Shown here piece after piece: positions 18,809 through 27,575 of a DNA stretch of 64,000 nt. A program made the position numbers and the translations under genes. The stretch comes from Stenotrophomonas koreensis. Its GTDB lineage: Bacteria > Pseudomonadota > Gammaproteobacteria > Xanthomonadales > Xanthomonadaceae. The DNA is taken from assembly GCF_001431525.1 (NCBI RefSeq), contig NZ_LDJH01000003.1:18832-82831 (forward strand), written 5' to 3'. How positions within the stretch are numbered: the first letter of the stretch is position 1; each line of letters begins with the position of its first letter. The notes beneath the pieces are model-generated. The model was not told where the DNA came from and made no database searches. It worked only from the letters and a program-made list of their open reading frames with translations.

Positions 18809-19978
18809 TCAGTCCAGCACGCGGCAGAACACTGCCTTGAGGTAACGCGATTCCTGCACGTGGGCCATGAACGGATGGTCGGCACCGGCGCCGGCCACCT
18901 TCAGGATCTGGATCGTGCGGCCGGAGAAATAGGCCGCGCGGCGCAGCATGTCCAGGAACTGTTCCTCGGCCACCAGGCCGGTGCAGGAGAAGGTCGCAAA
19001 CAGGCCGCCCGGCTTGACCACGCCCAGCGCCAGCTTGTTCATGTCCAGGTACTTCTTCAGCGCGGTGATGACCTGGTCGCGATCGCGGGTCATCTTGGCC
19101 GGGTCCAGGATCACCACGTCGAACTGGTCGCCACGGTTGGCCGCATCACGCAGCCACGGGAAGATGTCGGCCTGGACGAACTTCGGCTTGACGTTGTTGA
19201 GCCTGGCATTGCCCTTGGCGATCTGGATCACGTCCTGGTCGATGTCCACGCCCAGCACCTCGGCCGCGCCACGGGCGGCGGCATACACCGCAAAACCACC
19301 GGTGTTGCAGCACAGGTCGAGCACGCTCTTGCCTTCCACCTGCTGGCTCAGCCACTGGCGGTTCTCGCGCTGGTCGGCGAAGAAGCCGGTCTTGTGCGCG
19401 CCGGCCGGGTCGGCGCGGAACTTCACCCCGTACTCGGTGATGACCGCCGGTTCGGTGGTGGTGTTGCCGTGGAAGTCGAAGCTTTCCTGCTTCTGCACGT
19501 GCTCATCGGCAAAGCTGTGGAAACGGCAGCCCGGGAACTGTTCGCGCAGGGCGTCATAGATCCACTCGCGGTGGCGGAAGGCACCGGCGGAGAAGAACTC
19601 GACCACGATCAGGTCGTCGTAACGGTCCACCACCAGCCCGGAAATGCCGTCACCCTCGCTGTGCACCACGCGCCAGGCATTGGATACCGCATCAAGCTTG
19701 AGCACGTCGCGGCGCAGCTCGACCGCCTGGGCAATCTTGCGTGCGAACCAGGCCTGGTCCACGTCCACGTCCTGGCGGGTTTCCAGAATGCGCAGCGCAA
19801 TGCGCGAATGGCCATTGTAGAAACCGCGGCCGATCCATTCGCCGTCCACGCCGACCACGTCGACGATGCTGCCCGGCTTGGGGCGCACGGTCGGCTTCTC
19901 GACCAGTTTCTGGAAGATCCACGGGTGGCTGGAGCGCCACGCGTTCTTGAGGCGTACGATGGGGTAGGCGGTATTCAT
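18809..19978 (-). CDS. rlmI: 23S rRNA m5C1962 methyltransferase RlmI
   Basis: Methylates C1962 of 23S rRNA using S-adenosylmethionine. The 389-residue protein has an N-terminal PUA-like domain (LKNAWRSSHPWIFQ to RGFYNGHSRIALR), a central EEHE-like domain, then the methyltransferase with VLDLCCNTGGFAVYAA, VLGVDID, DVVILDPAKM and ATFSCTGLV carrying the catalytic Cys. The ATG at 19978 gives the family N-terminus. Its 3' end faces the AI-2E gene; its 5' end is divergent from terC. Confidence 0.93.
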   Translation of the reverse strand: MNTAYPIVRLKNAWRSSHPWIFQKLVEKPTVRPKPGSIVDVVGVDGEWIGRGFYNGHSRIALRILETRQDVDVDQAWFARKIAQAVELRRDVLKLDAVSNAWRVVHSEGDGISGLVVDRYDDLIVVEFFSAGAFRHREWIYDALREQFPGCRFHSFADEHVQKQESFDFHGNTTTEPAVITEYGVKFRADPAGAHKTGFFADQRENRQWLSQQVEGKSVLDLCCNTGGFAVYAAARGAAEVLGVDIDQDVIQIAKGNARLNNVKPKFVQADIFPWLRDAANRGDQFDVVILDPAKMTRDRDQVITALKKYLDMNKLALGVVKPGGLFATFSCTGLVAEEQFLDMLRRAAYFSGRTIQILKVAGAGADHPFMAHVQESRYLKAVFCRVLD

Positions 19979-20035
19979 CGGGCCATTGTAACGGCGCCAC
20001 GCCCCTGCCACCGCAGCCCGTGCGTCAGGTGTTCA

Positions 20036-20064
20036 TTGATCTTGCACGCAACTGTGGCAAAATC
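20036..20064 (+). promoter_or_regulatory. Candidate sigma-70 promoter for the terC riboswitch leader
   Basis: TTGATC (20036-20041), a 17-base spacer, then AAAATC (20059-20064). A transcript starting 6-8 bases later would begin almost exactly where the riboswitch aptamer begins. Both hexamers are imperfect matches. Confidence 0.4.
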
Positions 20065-20071
20065 ATCGCCC

Positions 20072-20202
20072 AGAAGGGGAGTAGCTCCCAGACGTTGTCG
20101 CCGTCAATTCGAGCCAGCCGGCTCCGGTGCAACGGCAGTTTCGCTGCGGCGAAACTGTGAGCGAGACCTTCGCCGTTGTGGCGAAGCTCTGTTCCCGGTC
20201 TC
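20072..20202 (+). promoter_or_regulatory. yybP-ykoY family manganese riboswitch in the terC leader
   Basis: The leader contains the two conserved blocks of the yybP-ykoY aptamer: AGGGGAGTAGCT at 20075-20086 and GCGAGACC at 20161-20168, separated by GC-rich hairpins (the ccgg..ccgg region and a strong ggcagtttcgctgcggcgaaactg stem region within 20132-20157). After GAGACC comes a stem-loop (cttcgcc/ggcgaag, 20168-20186). GGTCTC at 20197-20202 can pair with GAGACC at 20163-20168, and TCTCCTTC can pair with GAAGGGGA, so alternative structures are available. This class binds Mn2+ and is known upstream of TerC/Alx-family genes, as here. Confidence 0.88.
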
Positions 20203-20269
20203 CTTCGATTCCGTGTCCAGTTCTTGGCCAGAGCGGCTCCAAGATCCTATTTTCGAACGGAATTTTCCC

Positions 20270-21232
20270 ATGCATACAATCGGTAATCCATGGCTCTGGG
20301 GCGGCTTCATCGTCGTGGTCATTGTCGCCCTGCTGGCCGACCTGGTGCTGATGCGCCACGGTGGCCCGCACAAGGTCAAATTCAAGGAAGCGCTGTGGTG
20401 GTCGATCGGCTGGGTCTGCCTGGCCCTGGCCTTCAATGCCGGCCTCTGGTACTACCTGAAGGAGACTATCGACCTGGCCACGGCCAATACCCTGGGCCTG
20501 CAGTTCCTGACCGGTTACCTGATCGAAAAGGCGCTGGCGGTGGACAACATCTTTGTCTTCCTGCTGATCATGAGCTATTTCTCGGTACCGGAAATCCAGC
20601 GTCAGCGGGTACTGATCATCGGCATCATCGGCGCGATCTTCCTGCGCACGATCATGATTTTTGCCGGTGCCGCGCTGGTCAATGAGTTCCACTGGATCCT
20701 GTACGTGTTCGGCGCCTTCCTGCTGTTCACCGGCTGGAAGATGTGGTCGGCCCATGGCGAAGAACCGGATCTGAACGACAATCCGGCGCTGAAGTTCATG
20801 CGCAAGCACTTGAAGATCAGCACCGAGTACAACGGCAACAACCTGATGGTCGAAAAGGACGGCGTGAACTGGTTCACCCCGATGTTCGTGGTGCTGGTGC
20901 TGATCGCGGTGACCGACGTGATCTTTGCCGTGGACTCGATCCCGGCGATCTTCGCCATCACCACCGACCCGTTCATCGTGCTGACCTCCAACGTGTTTGC
21001 GGTGCTCGGCCTGCGCGCGATGTTCTTCATGCTGGCCGGCATGGCCGACCGCTTCCACCTGCTGCCCTACGGCCTGTCGATCATCCTGGGCTTCATCGGC
21101 ATCAAGATGCTGTTGATCGACCTCTACAAGATCCCGGTCCCGGTCTCGCTGGGCGTGGTGTTCTCGATCCTGGTGATCACCATGATCCTGAGCCTGAAGA
21201 TCCCGCCGAAGGAAAAATCGGGCGAAGGCTGA
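20270..21232 (+). CDS. TerC/Alx-family membrane protein, probable manganese exporter
   Basis: 320 residues and about nine transmembrane helices. The family motifs FLTGYLIEKALAVDNIFVFL (about residues 80-100) and VLIAVTDVIFAVDSIPAIFA (about 205-225) carry the paired acidic residues expected to bind metal. This matches Alx-type TerC proteins, associated with Mn2+ efflux and pH response. The ATG at 20270 follows a long structured leader containing a Mn2+ riboswitch, so expression probably rises with manganese. A hairpin follows the stop codon. Confidence 0.92.
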   Translation: MHTIGNPWLWGGFIVVVIVALLADLVLMRHGGPHKVKFKEALWWSIGWVCLALAFNAGLWYYLKETIDLATANTLGLQFLTGYLIEKALAVDNIFVFLLIMSYFSVPEIQRQRVLIIGIIGAIFLRTIMIFAGAALVNEFHWILYVFGAFLLFTGWKMWSAHGEEPDLNDNPALKFMRKHLKISTEYNGNNLMVEKDGVNWFTPMFVVLVLIAVTDVIFAVDSIPAIFAITTDPFIVLTSNVFAVLGLRAMFFMLAGMADRFHLLPYGLSIILGFIGIKMLLIDLYKIPVPVSLGVVFSILVITMILSLKIPPKEKSGEG

Positions 21233-21250
21233 CCGCCTGCGCGTAGCCAC

Positions 21251-21277
21251 CAACGGGCCGGCCTTGCCGGCCCGTTG
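21251..21277 (+). terminator. Terminator after terC
   Basis: Stem aacgggccgg/ccggcccgtt with a short loop, 18 bp past the terC stop. It is followed by TCGTTT rather than a clean T-run. Confidence 0.6.
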
Positions 21278-21349
21278 TCGTTTGCCTCACCACAGCGTTT
21301 CACCGCTCCGGCCCTTGCAAGCAGCCGCCGGCGGCACCATGCAGGGGCA

Positions 21350-22129
21350 ATGGACAACGCCGACCCGGCCGCACAGGCCCTGCACGACCGCCGCCGGCTA
21401 TGGCGCGCCTTCAATGCCAGCCTCGCCTTCGTGGCGCTGCTGCTGGCCTGTTTTGCCGCCCAGCAGCAGCTGGACTGGCGGGCATGGGCAGTGGCCCCGC
21501 AAAGCCTGCCCGGGCTGCTCGGAATACTCGGCGCACCGCTGCTGCACGGCTCGCTCAAGCACCTGGCGGCCAATGCCACCGCCCTGCTGATCCTGGGCAC
21601 CCTGGCCGGCAGTGTGTACCCGCGCGCCAGCCTGCGCGCCCTGCCGCTGCTGTGGATCGGTGGCGGTATCGGTGCCTGGTGGCTGGGCACGCCGGGCAGC
21701 CATCACCTGGGTGCCAGCGGGCTGACCCATGCACTGATGCTGTTGCTGTTGACCCTCGGGCTGCTGCGCCGCGACCGAGCGGCAATCGCCACCGGCATGA
21801 TCGCCGTGCTGTTCTACGGCTCGATGCTGCTCACCGTGCTGCCGGGCGAAGCCGGCATTTCCTGGCAATCGCACCTTGGCGGGGCACTGGCCGGACTACT
21901 GGCCGGGCTGCTGCTGCGCAACCACGACCCGCGCCCGCCACGCCAGCGCTACAGCTGGGAGATCGAGGAAGAACAGACGCTGGCCGACCCTGCACTGGAT
22001 GAAAGCCTGGAGCAGCGCGCGCCCGGTGATGTGCCGGTACTGTGGCAGCGCCAGCCCGAACCACGCGGAGTGGTGCTGCCGTTCCGCCGCCCGGAACGCG
22101 ACGACCCGCCACCGCACCCGCCCGCGTGA
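21350..22129 (+). CDS. Rhomboid-family intramembrane serine protease
   Basis: 259 residues from the ATG at 21350; a longer frame to 21275 adds unlikely sequence. The serine-His dyad is visible: Ser123 in GASG and His175 in SHLGGALAG. The conserved H71-x3-N75 (HLAANA) sits in transmembrane segment 2. About six membrane segments are followed by a hydrophilic C-terminal tail of about 60 residues, rich in Glu, Arg and Pro. AGGGG lies just 2 bases before the start, which is unusually close. It ends 3 bp before the convergent GDPD gene. The substrate is unknown. Confidence 0.88.
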   Translation: MDNADPAAQALHDRRRLWRAFNASLAFVALLLACFAAQQQLDWRAWAVAPQSLPGLLGILGAPLLHGSLKHLAANATALLILGTLAGSVYPRASLRALPLLWIGGGIGAWWLGTPGSHHLGASGLTHALMLLLLTLGLLRRDRAAIATGMIAVLFYGSMLLTVLPGEAGISWQSHLGGALAGLLAGLLLRNHDPRPPRQRYSWEIEEEQTLADPALDESLEQRAPGDVPVLWQRQPEPRGVVLPFRRPERDDPPPHPPA

Positions 22130-22132
22130 GTG

Positions 22133-23194
22133 TCAGCGCGCCGCCGGGGCCTGCAGGGCGCGCACGCCCAGGGCCGGGTCATCGGTCATCAACCCATCGA
22201 TGCCGGTCGCCAGGTAAGCCTGCATTTCGGCCACCGCCGCCACTTCCTGGCGCAGCCCCTCCCCGCTGATCGGCAGACCGGCCGGCAGGTACGGCTGCTC
22301 CGGACGGAAGGTCCACGGCACCACCTGCAGCCCTAGGGCATGGGCGCGGCTGACCAGATCGCCCGGCGCGGCCAGGCGGCCGTCGGCGGTCCGTGCGATC
22401 ACATGCCCGCGCTCCGGGCCGAGCACATCGGCATAGGCGGCAATCCCGGCCAGCCCGGCCGGGCCCAGCAGCTGGCCCTGGTCGCTGTCCACCAGCTGCA
22501 GCAGGGCGATGTTGCCGCCGCGCGGCACCTGCTGGCGCAGCTGTTTCAGGCTGTCCGCCTCGAAGGACTGCAGCACGATCGGTGCCACCCGGGTGTAAGG
22601 ATCAGCGGCCAGCACCTGCAGCACCCGCGGCTCCAGCGCCAGCCCCAGGCTGCGGAAATAAGCCGGATGCTTGAGCTCCGGGGCCAGCCCGACCCCACGG
22701 CCGCTGCGCGCGACCTGGCTGACCACCAGCGCGATCACCTCTTCCAGGCGGGCCAGCTTGAACTGGCCATCGAAGGCGGTGCCACGCAGCTCCGGCAGGC
22801 GCTCACGCGCGCGCAGCTGCTGCAGCTCCTCCCAGGTGAAGTCCTCAGTGAACCAGCCTTGCACCGATACCCCGTCGATCACCTTGGTCGTGCGGCGGTC
22901 GCGGAACTGGCGGTGCTCGGCCACATCGGTACTGGCCGACAGTTCGTTCTCATGCCTGACCACCAGCACGCCATCGGCGCTGGGCACCAGGTCCAGCTCG
23001 ATGTAATGGGCGCCGTCGGCAATGGCCTGGGCATACGCCGGCAGGGTGTGCTCGGGCAGCAACGCACTGGCGCCACGGTGGGCGTAGATCCGTGCATCGG
23101 GCAAGGCTTGCGCCATCAAGGGACCTCCCAGGCACAACAGTCCAGCCAACACCATGCCACGACCCACCTGCCCCGCACACCACTTGCCTGCCAC
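22133..23194 (-). CDS. Periplasmic glycerophosphodiester phosphodiesterase (GlpQ-like)
   Basis: Hydrolyses glycerophosphodiesters to glycerol-3-phosphate and an alcohol. The mature region opens with IYAHRGASALLPEHTLPAY, then YIELDLVPSADGVLVVRHE, giving the catalytic His and acidic metal ligands of the GDPD family. It ends with the VDGLMTDDP-type motif (here IDGLMTDDPAL). The start is chosen as GTG 23194, because AGCAGGGA lies upstream and the resulting N-terminus (VAGKWCAGQVGRGMVLAGLL) has the charged and hydrophobic parts of a Sec signal ending AQA-LPD. An internal ATG would lack the charged part. 353 aa. Confidence 0.85.
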   Translation of the reverse strand: MAGKWCAGQVGRGMVLAGLLCLGGPLMAQALPDARIYAHRGASALLPEHTLPAYAQAIADGAHYIELDLVPSADGVLVVRHENELSASTDVAEHRQFRDRRTTKVIDGVSVQGWFTEDFTWEELQQLRARERLPELRGTAFDGQFKLARLEEVIALVVSQVARSGRGVGLAPELKHPAYFRSLGLALEPRVLQVLAADPYTRVAPIVLQSFEADSLKQLRQQVPRGGNIALLQLVDSDQGQLLGPAGLAGIAAYADVLGPERGHVIARTADGRLAAPGDLVSRAHALGLQVVPWTFRPEQPYLPAGLPISGEGLRQEVAAVAEMQAYLATGIDGLMTDDPALGVRALQAPAAR

Positions 23195-23361
23195 GTTGGT
23201 ATTCCCTGCTAAAACCCGGATCAGTTTCCCAGAGCGATATGACCGCTTGGGGAAACCATGATGCAGCGCGCAGTTTACTTGCCACTGCGGGAACAGGAAA
23301 ACTGCGGCAGCGCCGCGGGCTGCCGGCGTCAGCCCGGCACGGCCACCGCAGCGGGCAGAGC

Positions 23362-26034
23362 TCACAGCTGTTGCAGGCGGCGGCGGGCATGGGCAGCACC
23401 ACTGCCTTGTGGCTGCAGCTCCAGGTAGGTGGCATACGCCTGGCGGGCACGGGCATGGTCACCGGCATGGAAGCAGGCATCGCCGAGGTTGAGGTAGGCC
23501 ACCGCCCGCGACGGATCGATCTTCAGCGTGTTCTCCAGCCAGCGCACCGCCTCGGCGTAGCGTTGCTGGCGGTAATAGACAAAGCCGAGGTTGTTGGCGG
23601 CCTGGGCGAAATCCGGGCGCAGTTTCAGCGCTTCGGTCAGTTGTTCGGCCGCTTCGTCATAACGCTTCTCGCGGTACAGCTGCAGACCACGCTCATTGGC
23701 CTGCTGCGCACGCTGGCGGTCGCTCACCGTCACCGCCGCGGGAAGCACCAGAGTGTTGCGCCCGCCCTCCAGGTCGGCCACCGTCACCGGGGTGGCCGCG
23801 CTGCCGGCCACCCTGCCCTCCTGCGAAGCCTCGAGCCGGCCATTGAGCGCAATCGCCTCGGCCGAGAGCTGATCGGTGGTAGCGGTGAGGAATTCGGGAT
23901 TTTCGGCCAGTTCAAAGACGAACTCGCCGCCCTGGGAGCCTGGCAGGCTGCCAAAGGCCGGGGTCTGCTGCGCAACCGCTGCGACCGCCGGTGCGACATA
24001 GGCCGCCAGCTCGGTACCGGTGATCAGGCCATCGCCATTGAGGTCGCCCTTGCCGGCCAGGGCCTGCAACAGCACCCAGGTGAATACCGAATGGCCATTG
24101 GGTCCGCCATCGGCCACCTGCTGGTCACCACCACCGGCAGTGAGCATCTGTCGCGCGCTGCGGCGGGCGTTGTCACGCAGGAAGGCCGCCGGCGACGGCC
24201 CGGCCCGGGTCAGGCCCAGGCCGCTGTAGCAGGCATCCATCACGAACATCACATGCTTGGCGCGCAGGCTTTCGGCAATGTTCTGGATATCGGTCATCGC
24301 GATCGCATCGCGGGCAAAGTCGGCGGGGCGCGAATCCACCGGGATGATGTAGCCCAGGTCACGCCCAGAGGCCAGCCGTCGGGTGGCGCCATGGCCGGCG
24401 AAGAACACGAACACCCGGTCATCGCGGCCGGTACCGGCATCGGCCAGACGGTCGTGGAAGGCGGCCAGGATGTTGTTGCGGGTGGCCTGGCCATCTTCCA
24501 GCACGATCACCTGCGAGGCCGGGAAGCCGAACTGGCCGGTCAAGGTGCTGGCAACGGCACGGGCGTCATGCCGGGCATGTTCGAGCTTTGGCCAGTGTGC
24601 ATAGTCGTTGATGCCGATGACGATTGCCCAGGAATTGGCATAGGCCGTGGTGACGGTGGCTTCGGCACTGGCGGCGGCACGGGCACGGCTGACACTGAAC
24701 TCGCGGCCGTTCCAGCCGGCGAACTGGTAACCATCGGCAATCAGCCGGTCCAGGATCTTCGGCAGCGCCTTGACCGTGCGCTCGTGGATGTCATGGAACA
24801 GCACGATGCCGCGCTTTTCACGCTCCACCTGCTCCAGCACCCGCTGCACGATCGATTCAGGCACCGGGTCGGCCCAGTCCATCGAATCGATGTTCCACAT
24901 GATCGATTTCAGCCCGGCTTCGGCCAGCAGCTGCATGCCTTCGGCATTGCGGGCGCCGTACGGGAAGCGGAACAGCGGCGCACGGCGCTGGTCGACCTGG
25001 CGCAGCAGGGTATCGGCGGCCATCACCTGGTGCTGCAGGTCCTTGCCCTGGCTGCGCGAGAGCTGGGCGTGGCTGAAGCTGTGGTTGCCCAGGGTGTAGC
25101 CCTCGGCACTGAGCTGGCGGCTGATGGCCGCCATCGGACCCAGCCTTGCCTGGCCATCCTCGCCCACCGTGCCCAGGTTGCGGCCGACCTGGAAGAACAC
25201 CGCCGGCACGTCGTAGCGCTTGAGGATGGCGATGATTTCTTCGGTGTGGGCCCGGTGCGGGCCGTCATCAAAGCTCAGCACCACGGTGCGTTCGGGCAAG
25301 GAGCGGCCGAACAGCTCGCGCTGGCCATCGTCCATCGCCATCGGATAGGGCTCGACCACACCGAAGTCGCGCAGGATCGCCGTGCGGCTGTACCGGGTCA
25401 GCAGGTAGGCCTGGTAGTCCTGCCATTTCTCCCGCTTCAGCGCGATCGCACGGGTGCGCTGGAAGCGGCTGAAAATGTGCGTGAGTTCAGCGTTGTAGGT
25501 CCGTTCGACCTCGGCCAGCGCGGCCAGGTCCTCGTCCACGCGCTGGCGCAGCTTGACCGCCGGCAACGAGGAATCGGCCGCCAGGCGGTGGTGCAGGTCG
25601 CGCAGCACCTCGACAAAGGCCAGCCGATCGGCGTCATACAGCCCGGGGTCGGATTCGATGTAATCCAGCAGGGCCGCCAGCACCGACATCCGCTCCGGCC
25701 GGCCGCTGTCCAGCAATGCAGCAAACCCGTCGGCCACGGAGCGGCGCTGTTCCAGCGCCTGATGGAACAACTGCTGGCCAACCGCGGTGGAGGTGGCGCG
25801 GTCGCTGGCCGACTGGTCCTGCTCGTCGGCCAGCAGCACGATGATGCGGCGATGCTTGTCCAGCAACTGCTGCAGTGCCGCCAGCAATGCCGGGTCCTGG
25901 GCACTGGCCACGACAGGCGCCTCGGCGGTGGCCTGCGGTACCTGTGGCGGCTTGTCGCTACAGGCCGCGAGCAACAATCCAAGCAGCAGCCCGGCCATAC
26001 CCAGCCACGGGCGGACCATCGTTGTGGCCATCAT
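23362..26034 (-). CDS. Lipoprotein fusing a NodB polysaccharide deacetylase, a caspase-like peptidase, an EF-hand loop and TPRs
   Basis: 890 residues from the ATG at 26034, preceded by AGGGA. Order: lipobox LLAAC (Cys25); a helical region; NodB domain about 250-441 with all motifs (SFDDGP, HSFSH, RFPYG, and LFHD near 413); peptidase C14 domain about 465-706 with catalytic His548 (FFAGHG) and Cys602 (MDACYSG); a canonical EF-hand loop DLNGDGLITGTE at 664-675; TPR repeats about 774-876. Every catalytic residue I can check is intact. It is predicted to sit in the envelope, acting on amino-sugar polymers and on protein. It lies 167 bp upstream of the GDPD gene and 68 bp downstream of mnmE, on the same strand. 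Targets are unknown. Confidence 0.88.
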   Translation of the reverse strand: MMATTMVRPWLGMAGLLLGLLLAACSDKPPQVPQATAEAPVVASAQDPALLAALQQLLDKHRRIIVLLADEQDQSASDRATSTAVGQQLFHQALEQRRSVADGFAALLDSGRPERMSVLAALLDYIESDPGLYDADRLAFVEVLRDLHHRLAADSSLPAVKLRQRVDEDLAALAEVERTYNAELTHIFSRFQRTRAIALKREKWQDYQAYLLTRYSRTAILRDFGVVEPYPMAMDDGQRELFGRSLPERTVVLSFDDGPHRAHTEEIIAILKRYDVPAVFFQVGRNLGTVGEDGQARLGPMAAISRQLSAEGYTLGNHSFSHAQLSRSQGKDLQHQVMAADTLLRQVDQRRAPLFRFPYGARNAEGMQLLAEAGLKSIMWNIDSMDWADPVPESIVQRVLEQVEREKRGIVLFHDIHERTVKALPKILDRLIADGYQFAGWNGREFSVSRARAAASAEATVTTAYANSWAIVIGINDYAHWPKLEHARHDARAVASTLTGQFGFPASQVIVLEDGQATRNNILAAFHDRLADAGTGRDDRVFVFFAGHGATRRLASGRDLGYIIPVDSRPADFARDAIAMTDIQNIAESLRAKHVMFVMDACYSGLGLTRAGPSPAAFLRDNARRSARQMLTAGGGDQQVADGGPNGHSVFTWVLLQALAGKGDLNGDGLITGTELAAYVAPAVAAVAQQTPAFGSLPGSQGGEFVFELAENPEFLTATTDQLSAEAIALNGRLEASQEGRVAGSAATPVTVADLEGGRNTLVLPAAVTVSDRQRAQQANERGLQLYREKRYDEAAEQLTEALKLRPDFAQAANNLGFVYYRQQRYAEAVRWLENTLKIDPSRAVAYLNLGDACFHAGDHARARQAYATYLELQPQGSGAAHARRRLQQL

Positions 26035-26102
26035 CTGTTTCCATCCCTGGCAACCTTGCATGTGCAGCGATTGTAGCGACTCACGCCGTGCCGGCCGTAC
26101 GC

Positions 26103-27446
26103 CTACTTGCCGATGCAGAAACTGGAGAAAATCTTCCCGAGCAGGTCGTCGGCGGTCATCCGACCGGTGATCTCGCCCAGCGCATCGTGGGCCAGGCGCA
26201 GCTGTTCGGCAGCCAGCTCCAGCACGTCGTGTTGCAGTTCGGCGGCGGCATCTTCCAGGTGCTGCTGGGCCTGGGCTATCGCTTCGACGTGGCGTTGGCG
26301 GGCGGAGAACTCGCCGTCCATCGCCTCGCCCGCGCCCTGCCCTGCCAGCGCGGCCAGGCGGGCGTGCAGCTGCTCCAGCCCTTGTCCACTGCGGGCCGAG
26401 ACCCAGATCTGGTCGGCACTGTCCTGGGCCGGCCAGGCCGCAAGCAGATCGGCCTTGTTGTGGATGAGCAGACGTTGCGGCACACCCGCCAGCGCCCCGG
26501 CCACCGCATCCAGCCCAGCCTGCGGATCGGTGGCATCGACCACCACCAGGGCCAGGTCGGCCTGGCGGGTCTCCGCCTCGGCCCGGCGCATGCCTTCGCG
26601 TTCAATCACATCACCACCTTCGCGCAGGCCTGCGGTGTCGACCAGGGTCAGCTCCAGGCCGTCGATGTGGATGGTTTCACGCAGCACATCACGGGTGGTG
26701 CCGGCGATGTCGGTGACGATGGCCCGCTCGCTGCCGGCCAGGGCATTGAGCAGGGAGCTCTTGCCGGCATTGGGCGGACCGAGCAGGACCACATGCAGGC
26801 CATCGCGCAGCTTGCGCCCGCGCTCGGCCGCCTGGCGCAGGCTGCGCAGCTGTTCGCGCACGCTGGCCACACCGGCACGTACCTGGCTGCCGCCGAGGGT
26901 ATCGAGCGGCTCGTCGGCAAAATCGATTGCCGCCTCGACATGGATGCGCAGGTGCAGCAGCTGCTCGCTGGCCGCATCGATGCGCCGGGAGAACACCCCG
27001 TCCAGCGAACGCCGTGCCGCCCGTGCCGCACGCAGGTCGCCGGCGGCAATCAGGTCGGCAATTGCCTCGGCCTGGACCAGATCCAGCTTGCCGTTCAGGA
27101 ACGCGCGTTCACTGAACTCCCCTGCCCGCGCCAGCCGTGCGCCAAGCTCGCAGCAGCGGCTGCGCAGGGCCGCCAGCAGCACCGGGCTGCCATGGCCCTG
27201 CAGCTCGAGCACATCCTCGCCGGTAAAGCTGGCCGGGCCCGGGAAGTACAGCGCAATGCCATCGTCAATCACCTCGCCGGCCGCATCCCGGAAGCGCGCA
27301 TAGCGGGCCTGACGGGGTTGCAGCGCGGTGATACCCAGCCCCTGGGCAATGGCCAGCGCCTGCGGGCCGGATACCCGCACGATGCCGACCCCGCCCGGGG
27401 CCGGTGCCGTGGCGATGGCAGCGATGGTCTGCGAAGCACTAGACAT
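26103..27446 (-). CDS. mnmE: tRNA uridine-5-carboxymethylaminomethyl modification GTPase MnmE
   Basis: With MnmG it modifies U34 in tRNA anticodons. The 447-residue protein has the N-terminal THF-binding domain ([20 protein letters not shown]), a helical domain and an inserted G domain with [15 protein letters not shown], the DIAGTTRD switch, DTAGLRE and NKAD. It ends in the invariant FCIGK. The start at 27446 follows the family; the frame extends upstream to 27542 without similarity. A perfect DnaA-box 9-mer lies immediately upstream of the start codon. Confidence 0.95.
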   Translation of the reverse strand: MSSASQTIAAIATAPAPGGVGIVRVSGPQALAIAQGLGITALQPRQARYARFRDAAGEVIDDGIALYFPGPASFTGEDVLELQGHGSPVLLAALRSRCCELGARLARAGEFSERAFLNGKLDLVQAEAIADLIAAGDLRAARAARRSLDGVFSRRIDAASEQLLHLRIHVEAAIDFADEPLDTLGGSQVRAGVASVREQLRSLRQAAERGRKLRDGLHVVLLGPPNAGKSSLLNALAGSERAIVTDIAGTTRDVLRETIHIDGLELTLVDTAGLREGGDVIEREGMRRAEAETRQADLALVVVDATDPQAGLDAVAGALAGVPQRLLIHNKADLLAAWPAQDSADQIWVSARSGQGLEQLHARLAALAGQGAGEAMDGEFSARQRHVEAIAQAQQHLEDAAAELQHDVLELAAEQLRLAHDALGEITGRMTADDLLGKIFSSFCIGK

Positions 27447-27449
27447 ATC

Positions 27450-27458
27450 TGTGGATAA
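27450..27458. promoter_or_regulatory. DnaA-box 9-mer upstream of mnmE
   Basis: TGTGGATAA, a perfect DnaA-box sequence, lies 4 bases before the mnmE start codon, over the ribosome-binding position. It is about 4 kb from the origin. A regulatory role is inference. Confidence 0.5.
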
Positions 27459-27532
27459 CCTGGTGGAGAAAACCGGGATGATCGCCGCGCAGGCCTGTGC
27501 TGCCAAGCGATCCGCCCGTCTGATGACAGTGG

Positions 27533-27566
27533 AAAAAAACAAACCCGCCAGCGGGCGGGTTTGTGG
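27533..27566 (-). terminator. Intrinsic terminator after yidC
   Basis: On the minus strand a stem of aaacccgc/gcgggttt is followed by a run of T residues (the plus strand has a run of A just before 27541). It lies 14 bp or so past the yidC stop and separates yidC from mnmE. Confidence 0.85.
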
Positions 27567-27575
27567 TTTGGCGGC

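Noticed and set aside
23092..26076. Long plus-strand frame of 994 codons opposite the deacetylase-caspase gene
   Set aside because: No recognisable domains. The opposite strand encodes intact NodB, caspase and TPR motifs.
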